Positions 1 to 6,433 of a DNA stretch of 21,494 nt are shown in pieces. Within the stretch, counting starts at the first letter, position 1. Every line of letters starts with the position of its first letter. The notes below the pieces were generated by a model, which worked only from the letters and a program-made list of their open reading frames with translations, was not told the DNA's origin and made no database searches. The DNA lies in contig VSNH01000050.1 in NCBI GenBank assembly GCA_009774215.1, positions 1 through 21,494 on the forward strand, in the 5' to 3' direction. Made by a program: the position numbers and the translations under genes. This DNA comes from Lachnospiraceae bacterium (GTDB lineage Bacteria > Bacillota > Clostridia > Lachnospirales > Lachnospiraceae).

Positions 1-1
1 T

Positions 2-118
2 CTTGCATTGAAAGAGGAAGTGAAAGAAGCGGAGAAAATCAGAAAGAGCGTTTACAGTATCTTGCGGCAGGAACAGCGGGAACAACAGCCCCACAGAAAA
101 CAGGATATGGAGAGATGA
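2..118 (+). CDS. C-terminal tail of an unidentified, probably mobile-element protein (5' end outside window)
   Basis: An open frame enters from the left edge and ends at TGA 116-118, leaving 38 residues. The tail is very hydrophilic, rich in Lys, Glu, Gln and Arg, and looks like the end of a coiled coil (LALKEEVKEAEKIRKSV). Tails of this kind are common at the C-terminus of relaxases and other mobilization proteins in Firmicute integrative elements. A MobC-like remnant lies about 1 kb downstream, so a mobile-element origin is reasonable. The family cannot be named from this fragment, and the reading frame rests only on composition and on the GC-rich hairpin directly after the stop. Confidence 0.4.
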   Translation, partial: LALKEEVKEAEKIRKSVYSILRQEQREQQPHRKQDMER

Positions 119-125
119 CAGACAA

Positions 126-156
126 GGCGGCGGATAATCGCCGCCGCCCTATTTTG
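126..156 (+). terminator. Hairpin terminator after the left-edge gene
   Basis: GGCGGCGG (126-133) can pair with CCGCCGCC (141-148), or in a shifted register with 139-145. The stem is followed by CTATTTT. It sits 7 bases after the stop of the left-edge frame. The T-tract is short, so termination may be weak. Confidence 0.55.
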
Positions 157-202
157 GACTTTCATTTATCAGTCTTTTTTGAGGAACCTATACACAGCGG
201 AA

Positions 203-964
203 TCAGCTGTCGGAGCTGACTCGTTGCACTTCAAAAAATACACCATCCCACGGAATAATCAGAGTGTTTTCGTCTTTTATATAAAAAGTATCACCAATGC
301 CGCTTGCATTTTCTATAGCCACTACCTGAATAGAATCTTTGGAAATTCCAAGCGTTTCCAGACTCGTGCCTTGATAGATGGATGAAAAATCATCTGCGGT
401 CTGAATGCTTTCGATATATTGGGGGGAATCCAGACGGTGCTGGTCATCGTATATAGCATAATCATTAAAGTATTCAAAACGGGTTCCCATCAGCGCAGAG
501 CAATCTTCCTCTGACATGGCGCTGTAGGCACCAAAAGTTGATGAAGTTATCTGCCATGTGCCCAAATAGGAGGGTGAAGAAGATGATACATCTGGGGATG
601 GGGCTACAGTTTCAGTTTCAGCTTCCACTTTTTCGGGGACAGACTGAGTGCTGGGGGAAATTTGGGATTGGTTGTCCTCAGCTTGTGCGGGCTGTTCCAT
701 GTCTGGTTGTTCCGGCACGGACTGATTTTGAGTTTCCGGTGTTGCTTCTTCCTGTGCCGGTTCTTCCTGTGCGGGATTTTCTATTGGAATTGGTTCTGTA
801 ACAGGAAGTGTTGACTGTTGCTGGCTGTTACTTCCGCATCCTGTTATGGTACAAGTTAATAGCAGTATAAAGCCAGTCAGTAAAACGATAGTTTTCCGAT
901 CTATGGCAGACAGGGGGAATTTTAACGAAAATTCTTTTTGAAATAATTTATTTGTTTGTTTCAT
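203..964 (-). CDS. Putative secreted lipoprotein with Pro/Glu/Gln-rich linker
   Basis: The product has 253 residues. A basic N-terminus is followed by a hydrophobic stretch at about 25-41 and a lipobox-like ITGC with Cys43, so it is probably exported by Sec and lipid-anchored on the outside of the membrane. Residues 44-130 are a low-complexity linker rich in Pro, Glu, Gln and Ser, as in surface proteins that reach through the wall. Residues 131-253 form a compact acidic domain beginning YLGTWQITSS, loosely like a small beta-barrel lipoprotein. I do not recognise a named family and assign no biochemical role. The start is supported by AAAGGAGT 8 bases upstream and by a good promoter at 1022-1050. 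Its place beside mobilization remnants suggests cargo of a mobile element. Confidence 0.75.
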   Translation of the reverse strand: MKQTNKLFQKEFSLKFPLSAIDRKTIVLLTGFILLLTCTITGCGSNSQQQSTLPVTEPIPIENPAQEEPAQEEATPETQNQSVPEQPDMEQPAQAEDNQSQISPSTQSVPEKVEAETETVAPSPDVSSSSPSYLGTWQITSSTFGAYSAMSEEDCSALMGTRFEYFNDYAIYDDQHRLDSPQYIESIQTADDFSSIYQGTSLETLGISKDSIQVVAIENASGIGDTFYIKDENTLIIPWDGVFFEVQRVSSDS

Positions 965-1021
965 TTGTTGTTACTCCTTTCATACCTATAAGTTTTGATT
1001 TATCGGTTAGCGCCGAGAAAA

Positions 1022-1050
1022 ATTATACCATACTCAATTATGAAAAGCAA
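1022..1050 (-). promoter_or_regulatory. SigA-type promoter of the lipoprotein gene
   Basis: On the reverse strand there is TTGCTT (1045-1050), a 17-base spacer ending in TGG, and a perfect TATAAT (1022-1027). The TGn in front makes it an extended -10. The lipoprotein ATG lies about 58 bases downstream. The promoter overlaps the last codons of the open frame that carries the MobC remnant. Confidence 0.7.
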
Positions 1051-1324
1051 TCTCCGCCCTAAGTCCGTTCTGACTATTCAGACTGTCAAGGGACAAGTAG
1101 TATTTTTTCGCAAAGGACGCGAAAATTCCCACCGCACGAATAAGGGCTTGCGTCAATAACTCAAAAAAGCACTTGACAAAACGCTTCATGACGCACTTTG
1201 CAATCTGATTGATGTGCACGCCGATTTTCTGAAGCTGCGCCGTATGCCCTTTGACTTCCTGCAAATCAAGCGTGATCATGTATCCGTCAATGAGTAATTT
1301 CCGAGCGTAGGCAGAAGCGGTATA
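1034..1324 (-). pseudogene. MobC-like relaxosome protein remnant, truncated at both ends
   Basis: Read from 1324 down to 1190 on the reverse strand, this frame gives ASAYARKLLIDGY, then a Leu-rich segment, then KIGVHINQIAKCV. That is the central pattern of MobC-type mobilization proteins, which help the relaxase at the origin of transfer; the family normally shows YxRKxxxDGY followed by a (N)NLNQIA motif. The roughly 30 N-terminal residues expected before it are absent: the frame is closed by a stop at 1325-1327, right where the next cassette begins. After residue Val at 1190 the sequence no longer resembles MobC. It continues as an unrelated 50-residue tail (KRFVKCFFELL onward) to a stop at 1034-1036. 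The ATG at 1279 is internal to the MobC homology and has no ribosome site. I read this as a broken fusion of two mobile-element pieces, not a working gene. Confidence 0.6.
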
Positions 1325-1336
1325 TCAAAGTGCCGA

Positions 1337-1365
1337 TTGACTTTTTAGTATCAAAATGATAATAT
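1337..1365 (+). promoter_or_regulatory. Promoter and operator of the regulator gene
   Basis: TTGACT (1337-1342), a 17-base spacer and TAATAT (1360-1365). The inverted repeat TATCA-AAA-TGATA (1349-1361) fills the end of the spacer and enters the -10. The right arm extended to TGATAATAT (1357-1365) is identical to an arm of the operator at 1978-1998; the left arm matches 7 of 9 bases. This is a likely autoregulatory binding site for the product of the gene that follows. Confidence 0.75.
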
Positions 1366-1393
1366 TTCATGTATCAACGCAGGAGGGTGAAAG

Positions 1394-1936
1394 ATGACAG
1401 ACAGACTTATGGATTGCATTACAAATCCGGTAAAATGTAAATTGCTGCTTGAAATACATTCGCAGGGGAAAGCAACTGCGAAACAGTTAGCCGATATTTA
1501 TACCGACATTCCCCAAGCCACCTTATACCGGCATCTCAAAAAAATGTTGAGCGACGGTATTTTACAGGTGGTGGAGGAAACACAGGTGCGCGGTACGATA
1601 GAAAAAACTTATTCGCTGGCGCACAACATCAACAGCGATATGGAAACAATGGTTGAGAAGAATTCCGGCGAACTTTATATGCAGTATTTCATGCAATATT
1701 TCATTGGGTTTGCAAAACAGTTTCAAGAATATTGCCACTCCCCGAATATCAACATCAAAAAAGATATGACGGGATTTTCTCTTTCTCCGCTATATCTTTC
1801 TGATAATGAATTGACTTCTCTTATAACAAGCATTTCTCAAATAATCAGCGCAGTAAAAAGCAATGAACCTAACTCAGAGCGCAAGCTGCGGACGATAGGT
1901 GTAATCGTATCTCCGGCAGAAAATACAGATACATAA
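1394..1936 (+). CDS. Winged-helix (ArsR-like) transcriptional regulator, likely repressor of the adjacent ABC exporter
   Basis: The product has 180 residues. Positions 1-80 form a winged-helix DNA-binding domain: a helical start (ITNPVKCKLLLEI), a turn-helix segment (ATAKQLADIY...QATLYRHLKKM) and a wing with GTIEKTYSL, as in ArsR/HTH_20-type regulators. Residues 85-180 are a helical region with hydrophobic faces, probably for dimerisation and perhaps ligand sensing; I see no metal-binding Cys cluster. The start is fixed by AGGAGGG 6 bases upstream. A hairpin terminator follows, so it is transcribed separately from the exporter genes. Its own promoter and the exporter promoter share an inverted repeat overlapping the -10, which points to repression of both. 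The inducer is unknown; induction by an exported toxic compound is an inference. Confidence 0.85.
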   Translation: MTDRLMDCITNPVKCKLLLEIHSQGKATAKQLADIYTDIPQATLYRHLKKMLSDGILQVVEETQVRGTIEKTYSLAHNINSDMETMVEKNSGELYMQYFMQYFIGFAKQFQEYCHSPNINIKKDMTGFSLSPLYLSDNELTSLITSISQIISAVKSNEPNSERKLRTIGVIVSPAENTDT

Positions 1937-1940
1937 AATG

Positions 1941-1970
1941 ACCGTCCCAAATCAGAGGGACGGTTTCTAT
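1941..1970 (+). terminator. Intrinsic terminator of the regulator gene
   Basis: ACCGTCCC (1941-1948) pairs with GGGACGGT (1957-1964) around an 8-base loop and is followed by TTCTATT. It starts 4 bases after the regulator stop. The tract after the stem runs into the -35 of the next promoter, so the two signals abut. Confidence 0.75.
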
Positions 1971-1998
1971 TGACTTTATATTATCATTATGATAATAT
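1970..1998 (+). promoter_or_regulatory. Promoter and palindromic operator of the ABC exporter operon
   Basis: TTGACT (1970-1975), a 17-base spacer and TAATAT (1993-1998), the same hexamers and spacing as the regulator's own promoter. A perfect inverted repeat of two 9-base arms, ATATTATCA (1978-1986) and TGATAATAT (1990-1998), separated by TTA, covers the spacer and the entire -10. A protein bound here would block RNA polymerase. Confidence 0.8.
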
Positions 1999-2029
1999 TA
2001 TTAAAATAATAAAATGGGAGGTAAAAATA

Positions 2030-2233
2030 TTGAACACATTATTTAAAATTCTGCCTTTACTTGTTCCCGTTCTACTGATAGACATTGCTCTTGCAGTAGT
2101 AGCGGTAAGACATATTCTACGACACCCACGCTATCGCTTTGGAAACAGAACTATGTGGCTTGTAATTGTTGTAGTCCTTTTGCTCTTTGGACCGATTATT
2201 TATTTTGTCTTTGGAAAGGGGGAGAACGAATGA
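2030..2233 (+). CDS. Small PLDc_N-domain membrane protein of the exporter (YxlE-like), TTG start
   Basis: The product has 67 residues with two membrane helices (about 7-27 and 42-61) joined by a short basic loop (RHILRHPRYRFGNRT). This matches the PLDc_N domain (cardiolipin synthase N-terminal region without the catalytic part). Stand-alone PLDc_N proteins are known beside ABC-2 exporters, for example YxlE in the Bacillus sigY-yxlCDEFG operon, and are thought to be membrane subunits or regulators. I chose the TTG at 2030 because GGGAGGT lies 7 bases upstream. The in-frame ATG at 1970 would lie inside the promoter. The stop overlaps the next start in ATGA, implying translational coupling to the ATPase. 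Confidence 0.8.
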   Translation: MNTLFKILPLLVPVLLIDIALAVVAVRHILRHPRYRFGNRTMWLVIVVVLLLFGPIIYFVFGKGENE

Positions 2234-3147
2234 ACGTCCTCACAATACAAAATTTATCAAAAAGTTTTGGAAAGCAGAAAATCATTGACAATCTTAATCT
2301 GTCTGTACCAAAGGGAAGTATCTTTGGCTTCATAGGGAAAAATGGAGCTGGCAAAACAACGACTATGAAAATGGTATTGGGATTGTTACAGCCCGACAAC
2401 GGAGAAATTCATGTCTGCAATGAGCCTGTTTGCTTTGGGCAGACAAGGACAAATCAATATATTGGATATTTGCCAGACGTTCCAGAATTTTATAACTATA
2501 TGACGCCGATACAGTATCTAAAGCTATGCGGAGAAGTCATTGGTCTATCAAAAACCGAAATATCAAAAAGAAGTGAAGAACTCCTCTCCCTTGTCGGTCT
2601 AAACGGTGTAACAAAGCAAATCGGTGGATTTTCTCGCGGTATGAAGCAGCGATTGGGAATTGCACAGGCATTGCTCACACAGCCCAAATTACTGATTTGC
2701 GATGAACCGACAAGCGCGCTTGACCCCGTAGGCAGAAAAGAGATTTTGGATATTCTTTATAAAATCAGCCAAACGACAACGGTGTTATTTTCCACGCACA
2801 TTCTTTCTGATGTAGAGCGCGTTTGTGACCATGCCGCCTTTTTGAATGAAGGAAAAATCGCTGTTACTGGAACACTCGCAGAAATTAAGGCTTTACATGG
2901 ACACGACAGCTTGCTTTTAGAATTTTCGGCAGATAAAGATTTACGACTTTTCAAGAAACAAAAATCCATAGAATCATTGCTGCTTCATTCCGAAGAAAAT
3001 AACAGGGAACTTATTTTGCATAGCCGCGATATGGTAAGTGTGCAAAAATCCTTGTTTCGCGTCCTTACGGAAACAGGGATTTGCCCCGTAAAAATAGAAC
3101 TTATGGAGCCGTCCCTTGAAAGTCTGTTTTTGGAGGTAGTGAAATGA
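2230..3147 (+). CDS. ABC exporter ATP-binding protein (YxlF/BcrA-like)
   Basis: The product is a 305-residue cytoplasmic ATPase of an ABC-2 exporter. Walker A GKNGAGKTT is at 36-44, the signature FSRGMKQRLG at 134-143, Walker B LLICDEP at 154-160 and the switch His at 190. The signature has SRGMKQ in place of LSGGQ, typical of the BcrA/YxlF drug and peptide exporter branch. A C-terminal region of about 90 residues after the ATPase core is also usual there. The start is the ATG of the ATGA overlap with the preceding small membrane protein, with GGGGGAG just upstream. It should pair with the permease encoded next. Export of an antimicrobial peptide or drug is the usual role of this branch; the actual substrate is not visible. 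Confidence 0.93.
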   Translation: MNVLTIQNLSKSFGKQKIIDNLNLSVPKGSIFGFIGKNGAGKTTTMKMVLGLLQPDNGEIHVCNEPVCFGQTRTNQYIGYLPDVPEFYNYMTPIQYLKLCGEVIGLSKTEISKRSEELLSLVGLNGVTKQIGGFSRGMKQRLGIAQALLTQPKLLICDEPTSALDPVGRKEILDILYKISQTTTVLFSTHILSDVERVCDHAAFLNEGKIAVTGTLAEIKALHGHDSLLLEFSADKDLRLFKKQKSIESLLLHSEENNRELILHSRDMVSVQKSLFRVLTETGICPVKIELMEPSLESLFLEVVK

Positions 3148-3902
3148 GTGGATATATTGCTTTTATAAAAAAAGAATTTACGGAAAATATGAAAAACTAT
3201 CGTTTTCTTATCCTGTTCGCAGTTTTTCTGATTTTCGGTATTATGAGTGTGTTTCTTGCAAAATTTACGCCGGAAATTTTATCGGCTTTAGCCGCAGATA
3301 TGGAAATGATCTCTGAACCGGTCGCTTTGGACGCATGGAAACAATTTTACAAGAATATTTCCGGCGTTGGTTTCAGCGCATTTATCATTTTGTTTGGAAG
3401 CTGTCTGTCAAATGAATATTCCAAAGGAACCTTAGTTTTAATGGTTACAAAGGGACTATCCCGTAAAGCTGTTATTCTTGCAAAATATACGGTGGCCGCC
3501 GCACTTATGACAATCAGTTATTGGATTGGATATGCTGCGACATACGGTTATACAACCCTTTTATGGAATGATAACGACCTTTCAAATGTTGCTTTCGCCG
3601 CAGTTTCACTTTGGATAGTCGGTTTTCTGTATTTGAGTATTCTAATGATTGGATGCGTGATATTCAAACAGACTTTCACAAGCATACTCTTTACAGGCGG
3701 CATGGTCACCATAATATCCTTACTAGGAATGATAGAGCCGATTGCGAAATTTAATCCGTTCATTTTAACCTCAAAAAATGTAGATTTGATTTCCGGCGAA
3801 GCTGTTCCGGCAGACTTTATGATACCTGCTTTTATTTCCATCGTCTTATCCATTTTTGGGGTGCTGATAGCCATTCGCCTTTTCAATAAAAAACAGCTTT
3901 GA
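3144..3902 (+). CDS. ABC-2 type exporter permease (YxlG-like)
   Basis: The product is a 252-residue membrane protein with six predicted helices at about 20-40, 74-90, 112-138, 148-170, 177-197 and 227-247. It has a cytoplasmic amphipathic start (FIKKEFTENMKNYR), the usual fold of ABC-2 permeases. The motif EYSKGTLVLMVTKGLSR after helix 2 is the family's conserved cytoplasmic loop that contacts the ATPase. The start overlaps the ATPase stop in ATGA, and GGAGGT lies 7 bases upstream. A strong terminator follows, so it is the last gene of the operon. Family assignment is firm; the cargo is unknown. Confidence 0.9.
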   Translation: MSGYIAFIKKEFTENMKNYRFLILFAVFLIFGIMSVFLAKFTPEILSALAADMEMISEPVALDAWKQFYKNISGVGFSAFIILFGSCLSNEYSKGTLVLMVTKGLSRKAVILAKYTVAAALMTISYWIGYAATYGYTTLLWNDNDLSNVAFAAVSLWIVGFLYLSILMIGCVIFKQTFTSILFTGGMVTIISLLGMIEPIAKFNPFILTSKNVDLISGEAVPADFMIPAFISIVLSIFGVLIAIRLFNKKQL

Positions 3903-3939
3903 TTGTTGAATTTACAATGATTTGAGGAAATACTCTTAG

Positions 3940-3969
3940 CGGCGGCTTAGATTAAGCCGCCGTTTTATT
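3940..3969 (+). terminator. Strong intrinsic terminator of the exporter operon
   Basis: CGGCGGCTTA (3940-3949) pairs perfectly with TAAGCCGCCG (3953-3962) across the 3-base loop GAT, followed by TTTTATTA. It ends the forward exporter operon 37 bases after the last stop. Confidence 0.9.
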
Positions 3970-4135
3970 ATGGCGGATTCGGGAGGTAGCCGTCATGTTG
4001 ATTTCAGTTATCACGAACAGCAGATTGTCAAAAAATCCTGTCCGCAGAAACGGGATATTCCGCTTATGAGTATGAACGGTCAATTCATTTAGTACACTTT
4101 AATAACTCATATTACCAAACGCCTATGGAACCCTC
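3970..4135 (+). other. Short convergent intergenic stretch, no gene assigned
   Basis: This lies between the forward exporter terminator and the 3' end of the reverse exporter unit. It contains a ribosome-site-like GGGAGGT followed by ATG at 3994 (24 codons) and another open frame of 40 codons from 3970 to 4092. Neither resembles anything I know, and they overlap in different frames. It may be the decayed edge of the accessory segment, because base composition becomes more GC-rich to the right. No terminator for the reverse-strand operon is obvious here. Confidence 0.4.
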
Positions 4136-5383
4136 TTATCTGATCCGATATCTTGTATACGACCACACCGCCAGCCCCGCAAACACGGGAATCTCCACAA
4201 CATACGCCCCAAGCATCACGTGCGGCAGCCATATCGCAATATTCCCGATATTCCAAAAATCAAAATCCGCGGCGGCATACAGGATACTTGTCTGCAGGCT
4301 TACCGCGCTGGCAGGCAGGATGCTGTAAATCCAGATGCCAATCTCCTCGGGCAGCGACATGTAGACGATAACCGGCAGGATGCAGAACAGGAGCGCGGTT
4401 GAGAGACATGCTGCGATATTTTTAAACCGGGAAGAAAGAAATACGGTAAGGCCTGTCACAGAAAGCAGACTGAGCAGTCCGGACACGGCGACGAAGACCT
4501 GAAGCTGTCCGATATCCATGTTCGGCAGATTGATGATGGAATACAGCATCTGCATCGAAGTTTTGGTGCATTCCCAGCCCCAGAGACTGTTTGACACAAG
4601 GATGTATATGGCGGCGCAGAGGCAGTAGGCTGTTCCGCAGATCAAAAACGCGGACAGAACCTTTACGACGGCAAATTTTGTTTTTCCGTATTTGGTGCAA
4701 CGGAAGATATCGTCCGCGCCGGTCTGGTAGTCGGACGTAAAAACGGGTGCAGCGATGACAGCGCAGAAAAGCACGACCAGCAAGGCAAGAAGAATCTGGT
4801 AATCCATAGCGTTGGTGCTGTAGCCGGGAAAGAAGAGGTAGGGCTTCTCAACTTGATTATATAAGCGAATGGCCATTTGCTGCGCAGCCGGGTGATATTT
4901 TTGTTCCTGTTTCATCAAAGATGTAATACGTTCCCCACATACGTCGTAATAGTCATCCACTTTTTCGGGATTGATGTCCCGGATGCCGGGGGCAATTCCG
5001 GTATTCGGATTGGCAAAGGCCTCCCGGATTCCGTGCACAAGCGGGGCATAGGGCAGAATTTCGGCCCCGTAAACGCCGTCGGGCAGATCATAACTGCTTT
5101 CCACACCGTATTTGTTCAGGCAGGCCTGATAGTTTTCCAACGCTTGTCTTACTTTCTCGGGGGTGACAGTTCCCGCGATATCTGCCTGCAGTTCTTTTTC
5201 ATAGGCGATGGACTGCAGTCCTTTTAATTCCACGGTTTTACCTGTCGTGTCCGTATAGCTGTTGTAGGAAAAGGTAGTGGGCAGCCAAGCCATGACGAAG
5301 GACAGCATCAGGGCGGCAGTCAACAGAATCAGCGTCAGCCTTGTTTTCAATATTCTTTTCAGTTCTACTCTTAGTAAGCGCAT
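4136..5383 (-). CDS. ABC-2 type exporter permease with large extracytoplasmic domain
   Basis: The product is a 415-residue membrane protein. One helix at about 15-34 is followed by an extracytoplasmic region of some 160 residues (35-193). More helices follow at about 195-216, 238-264, 293-316, 322-343 and 388-408, with a further weakly hydrophobic stretch at about 350-367. One N-terminal helix, a large outer domain and a C-terminal membrane block is common in ABC-2 permeases of Clostridia paired with BcrA-type ATPases. AGGAGA lies 6 bases before the ATG. It is the last gene of the reverse-strand unit, after the sigma factor, membrane protein and ATPase. The outer domain may bind or gate the substrate, which cannot be named. 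Confidence 0.85.
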   Translation of the reverse strand: MRLLRVELKRILKTRLTLILLTAALMLSFVMAWLPTTFSYNSYTDTTGKTVELKGLQSIAYEKELQADIAGTVTPEKVRQALENYQACLNKYGVESSYDLPDGVYGAEILPYAPLVHGIREAFANPNTGIAPGIRDINPEKVDDYYDVCGERITSLMKQEQKYHPAAQQMAIRLYNQVEKPYLFFPGYSTNAMDYQILLALLVVLFCAVIAAPVFTSDYQTGADDIFRCTKYGKTKFAVVKVLSAFLICGTAYCLCAAIYILVSNSLWGWECTKTSMQMLYSIINLPNMDIGQLQVFVAVSGLLSLLSVTGLTVFLSSRFKNIAACLSTALLFCILPVIVYMSLPEEIGIWIYSILPASAVSLQTSILYAAADFDFWNIGNIAIWLPHVMLGAYVVEIPVFAGLAVWSYTRYRIR

Positions 5384-5455
5384 TGTAATCTCCTCTTCTT
5401 ATACTGTTAATGTAAGTGCAAAACGTTTTACAATACTTTGTGGTACACTCGCCGA

Positions 5456-6334
5456 TTAGTGCGGAGCGGTTTCCTGCGGGAACAGCCATAAGTATAAATC
5501 TTCCAGATGGGGCGCCGCAGGCTCGGAATCTTCCGTGTGGGGCGCATCAGCCAGATAGCGTACAGAGATGTGTCCGTTTTCCTCATTGCGGATATTTACA
5601 ATCTGCAGTTTCTGCTCATATTCGGGCAGACGGTTCATAGGAATCCGGGCAGTCCATACCTTTCCTTCAACCAATGTCACAAGTTCCGCGGTGGTTCCCT
5701 GCGCGATTAGCTTTCCGCCTTTCATAACGGCATTCTGTGTGGCAATATACTCCACGTCGGAGACGATGTGCGTGGAAATCAAAACGATGCGGTCATGGGC
5801 AAACTCGGAGAGCAGGTTTCGGAATCGGACTCTCTCGCCGGGATCAAGCCCGCTGGTGGGTTCGTCCAGAATTAGGATTTCCGGCTCGTTTAACAGGGCT
5901 TGCGCAATGCCCACACGGCGTTTCATGCCACCGGACAGCTTGTTTATTTTTTTGTTCCTGACATGGGTCAGCGTCATCTGCTCCAGCAGCTCGTTGATCC
6001 TGCGCCTGCTGTCCCTGTCGGTAAGGCCCTTTAAAACTGCCACATATTCCAGATAGTCTTTGACGGTAAATTCGGGATAAAAGCCAAACTCCTGCGGGAG
6101 ATAGCCGAACACGTCACGGTACCGCTCCTTCAATTCGCGGATGGGAATGCCGTCGTATCGGATTTCCCCGGAAGAAGGGTTCATAATGCCTGCGATCATC
6201 CGCATGAGCGTGGTTTTCCCTGCGCCGTTCGCCCCCAGAAGCCCCCACACGCCTGGGGTGATCTGCAGGGAAACGTCGTTTACGGCTGTCATGTCTTTAA
6301 ATTGTTTGCAAAGGTGTTCTACATATAAATCCAT
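5456..6334 (-). CDS. ABC exporter ATP-binding protein of the sigma-linked unit
   Basis: The product has 292 residues. Walker A GANGAGKTT is at 34-42, Q-loop Gln81, signature LSGGMKRRVG at 133-142, Walker B ILILDEP at 153-159 and switch His189. It belongs to the exporter-type (BcrA/CcmA-like) ATPases. Two in-frame ATGs lie close together. I prefer the one at 6334 because GGAG lies 6 bases before it, whereas the ATG at 6346 has no ribosome site. The C-terminal 70 residues after the core are acidic (ADAPHTEDSEPAAPHLEDL) and may contact the permease. It is separated by 72 bases from the permease gene and by about 100 bases from the membrane protein upstream. It energises export by the downstream permease; the substrate is unknown. 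Confidence 0.92.
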   Translation of the reverse strand: MDLYVEHLCKQFKDMTAVNDVSLQITPGVWGLLGANGAGKTTLMRMIAGIMNPSSGEIRYDGIPIRELKERYRDVFGYLPQEFGFYPEFTVKDYLEYVAVLKGLTDRDSRRRINELLEQMTLTHVRNKKINKLSGGMKRRVGIAQALLNEPEILILDEPTSGLDPGERVRFRNLLSEFAHDRIVLISTHIVSDVEYIATQNAVMKGGKLIAQGTTAELVTLVEGKVWTARIPMNRLPEYEQKLQIVNIRNEENGHISVRYLADAPHTEDSEPAAPHLEDLYLWLFPQETAPH

Positions 6335-6349
6335 TGTAAGCTCCATTCC

Positions 6350-6418
6350 GGGGCATTTGCGCGGTGCGCGGACAATGGGTGTCTGCAGAGCAAAAAGTCT
6401 GCGCGCTGTGGATGCCCC
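6350..6418 (-). other. Inverted repeat between the membrane-protein gene and the ATPase gene
   Basis: GGGGCAT (6350-6356) and ATGCCCC (6412-6418) are complementary and enclose a 55-base GC-rich stretch with a repeated GTCTGC and several GCGCG runs. It ends about 16 bases before the ATPase start on the reverse strand. It could be an mRNA hairpin that adjusts relative expression of the two genes. This rests on inspection only. Confidence 0.35.
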
Positions 6419-6433
6419 TGATTCTCGGTTAAA

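Noticed and set aside
1970..2029. Upstream ATG extension of the PLDc_N protein
   Set aside because: These codons lie in the promoter and operator, and the ribosome site fits only the TTG at 2030.
3970..4092. Possible small genes of 24 and 40 codons
   Set aside because: One has a ribosome-site-like sequence, but neither has family resemblance, and they overlap in different frames; too weak to call.
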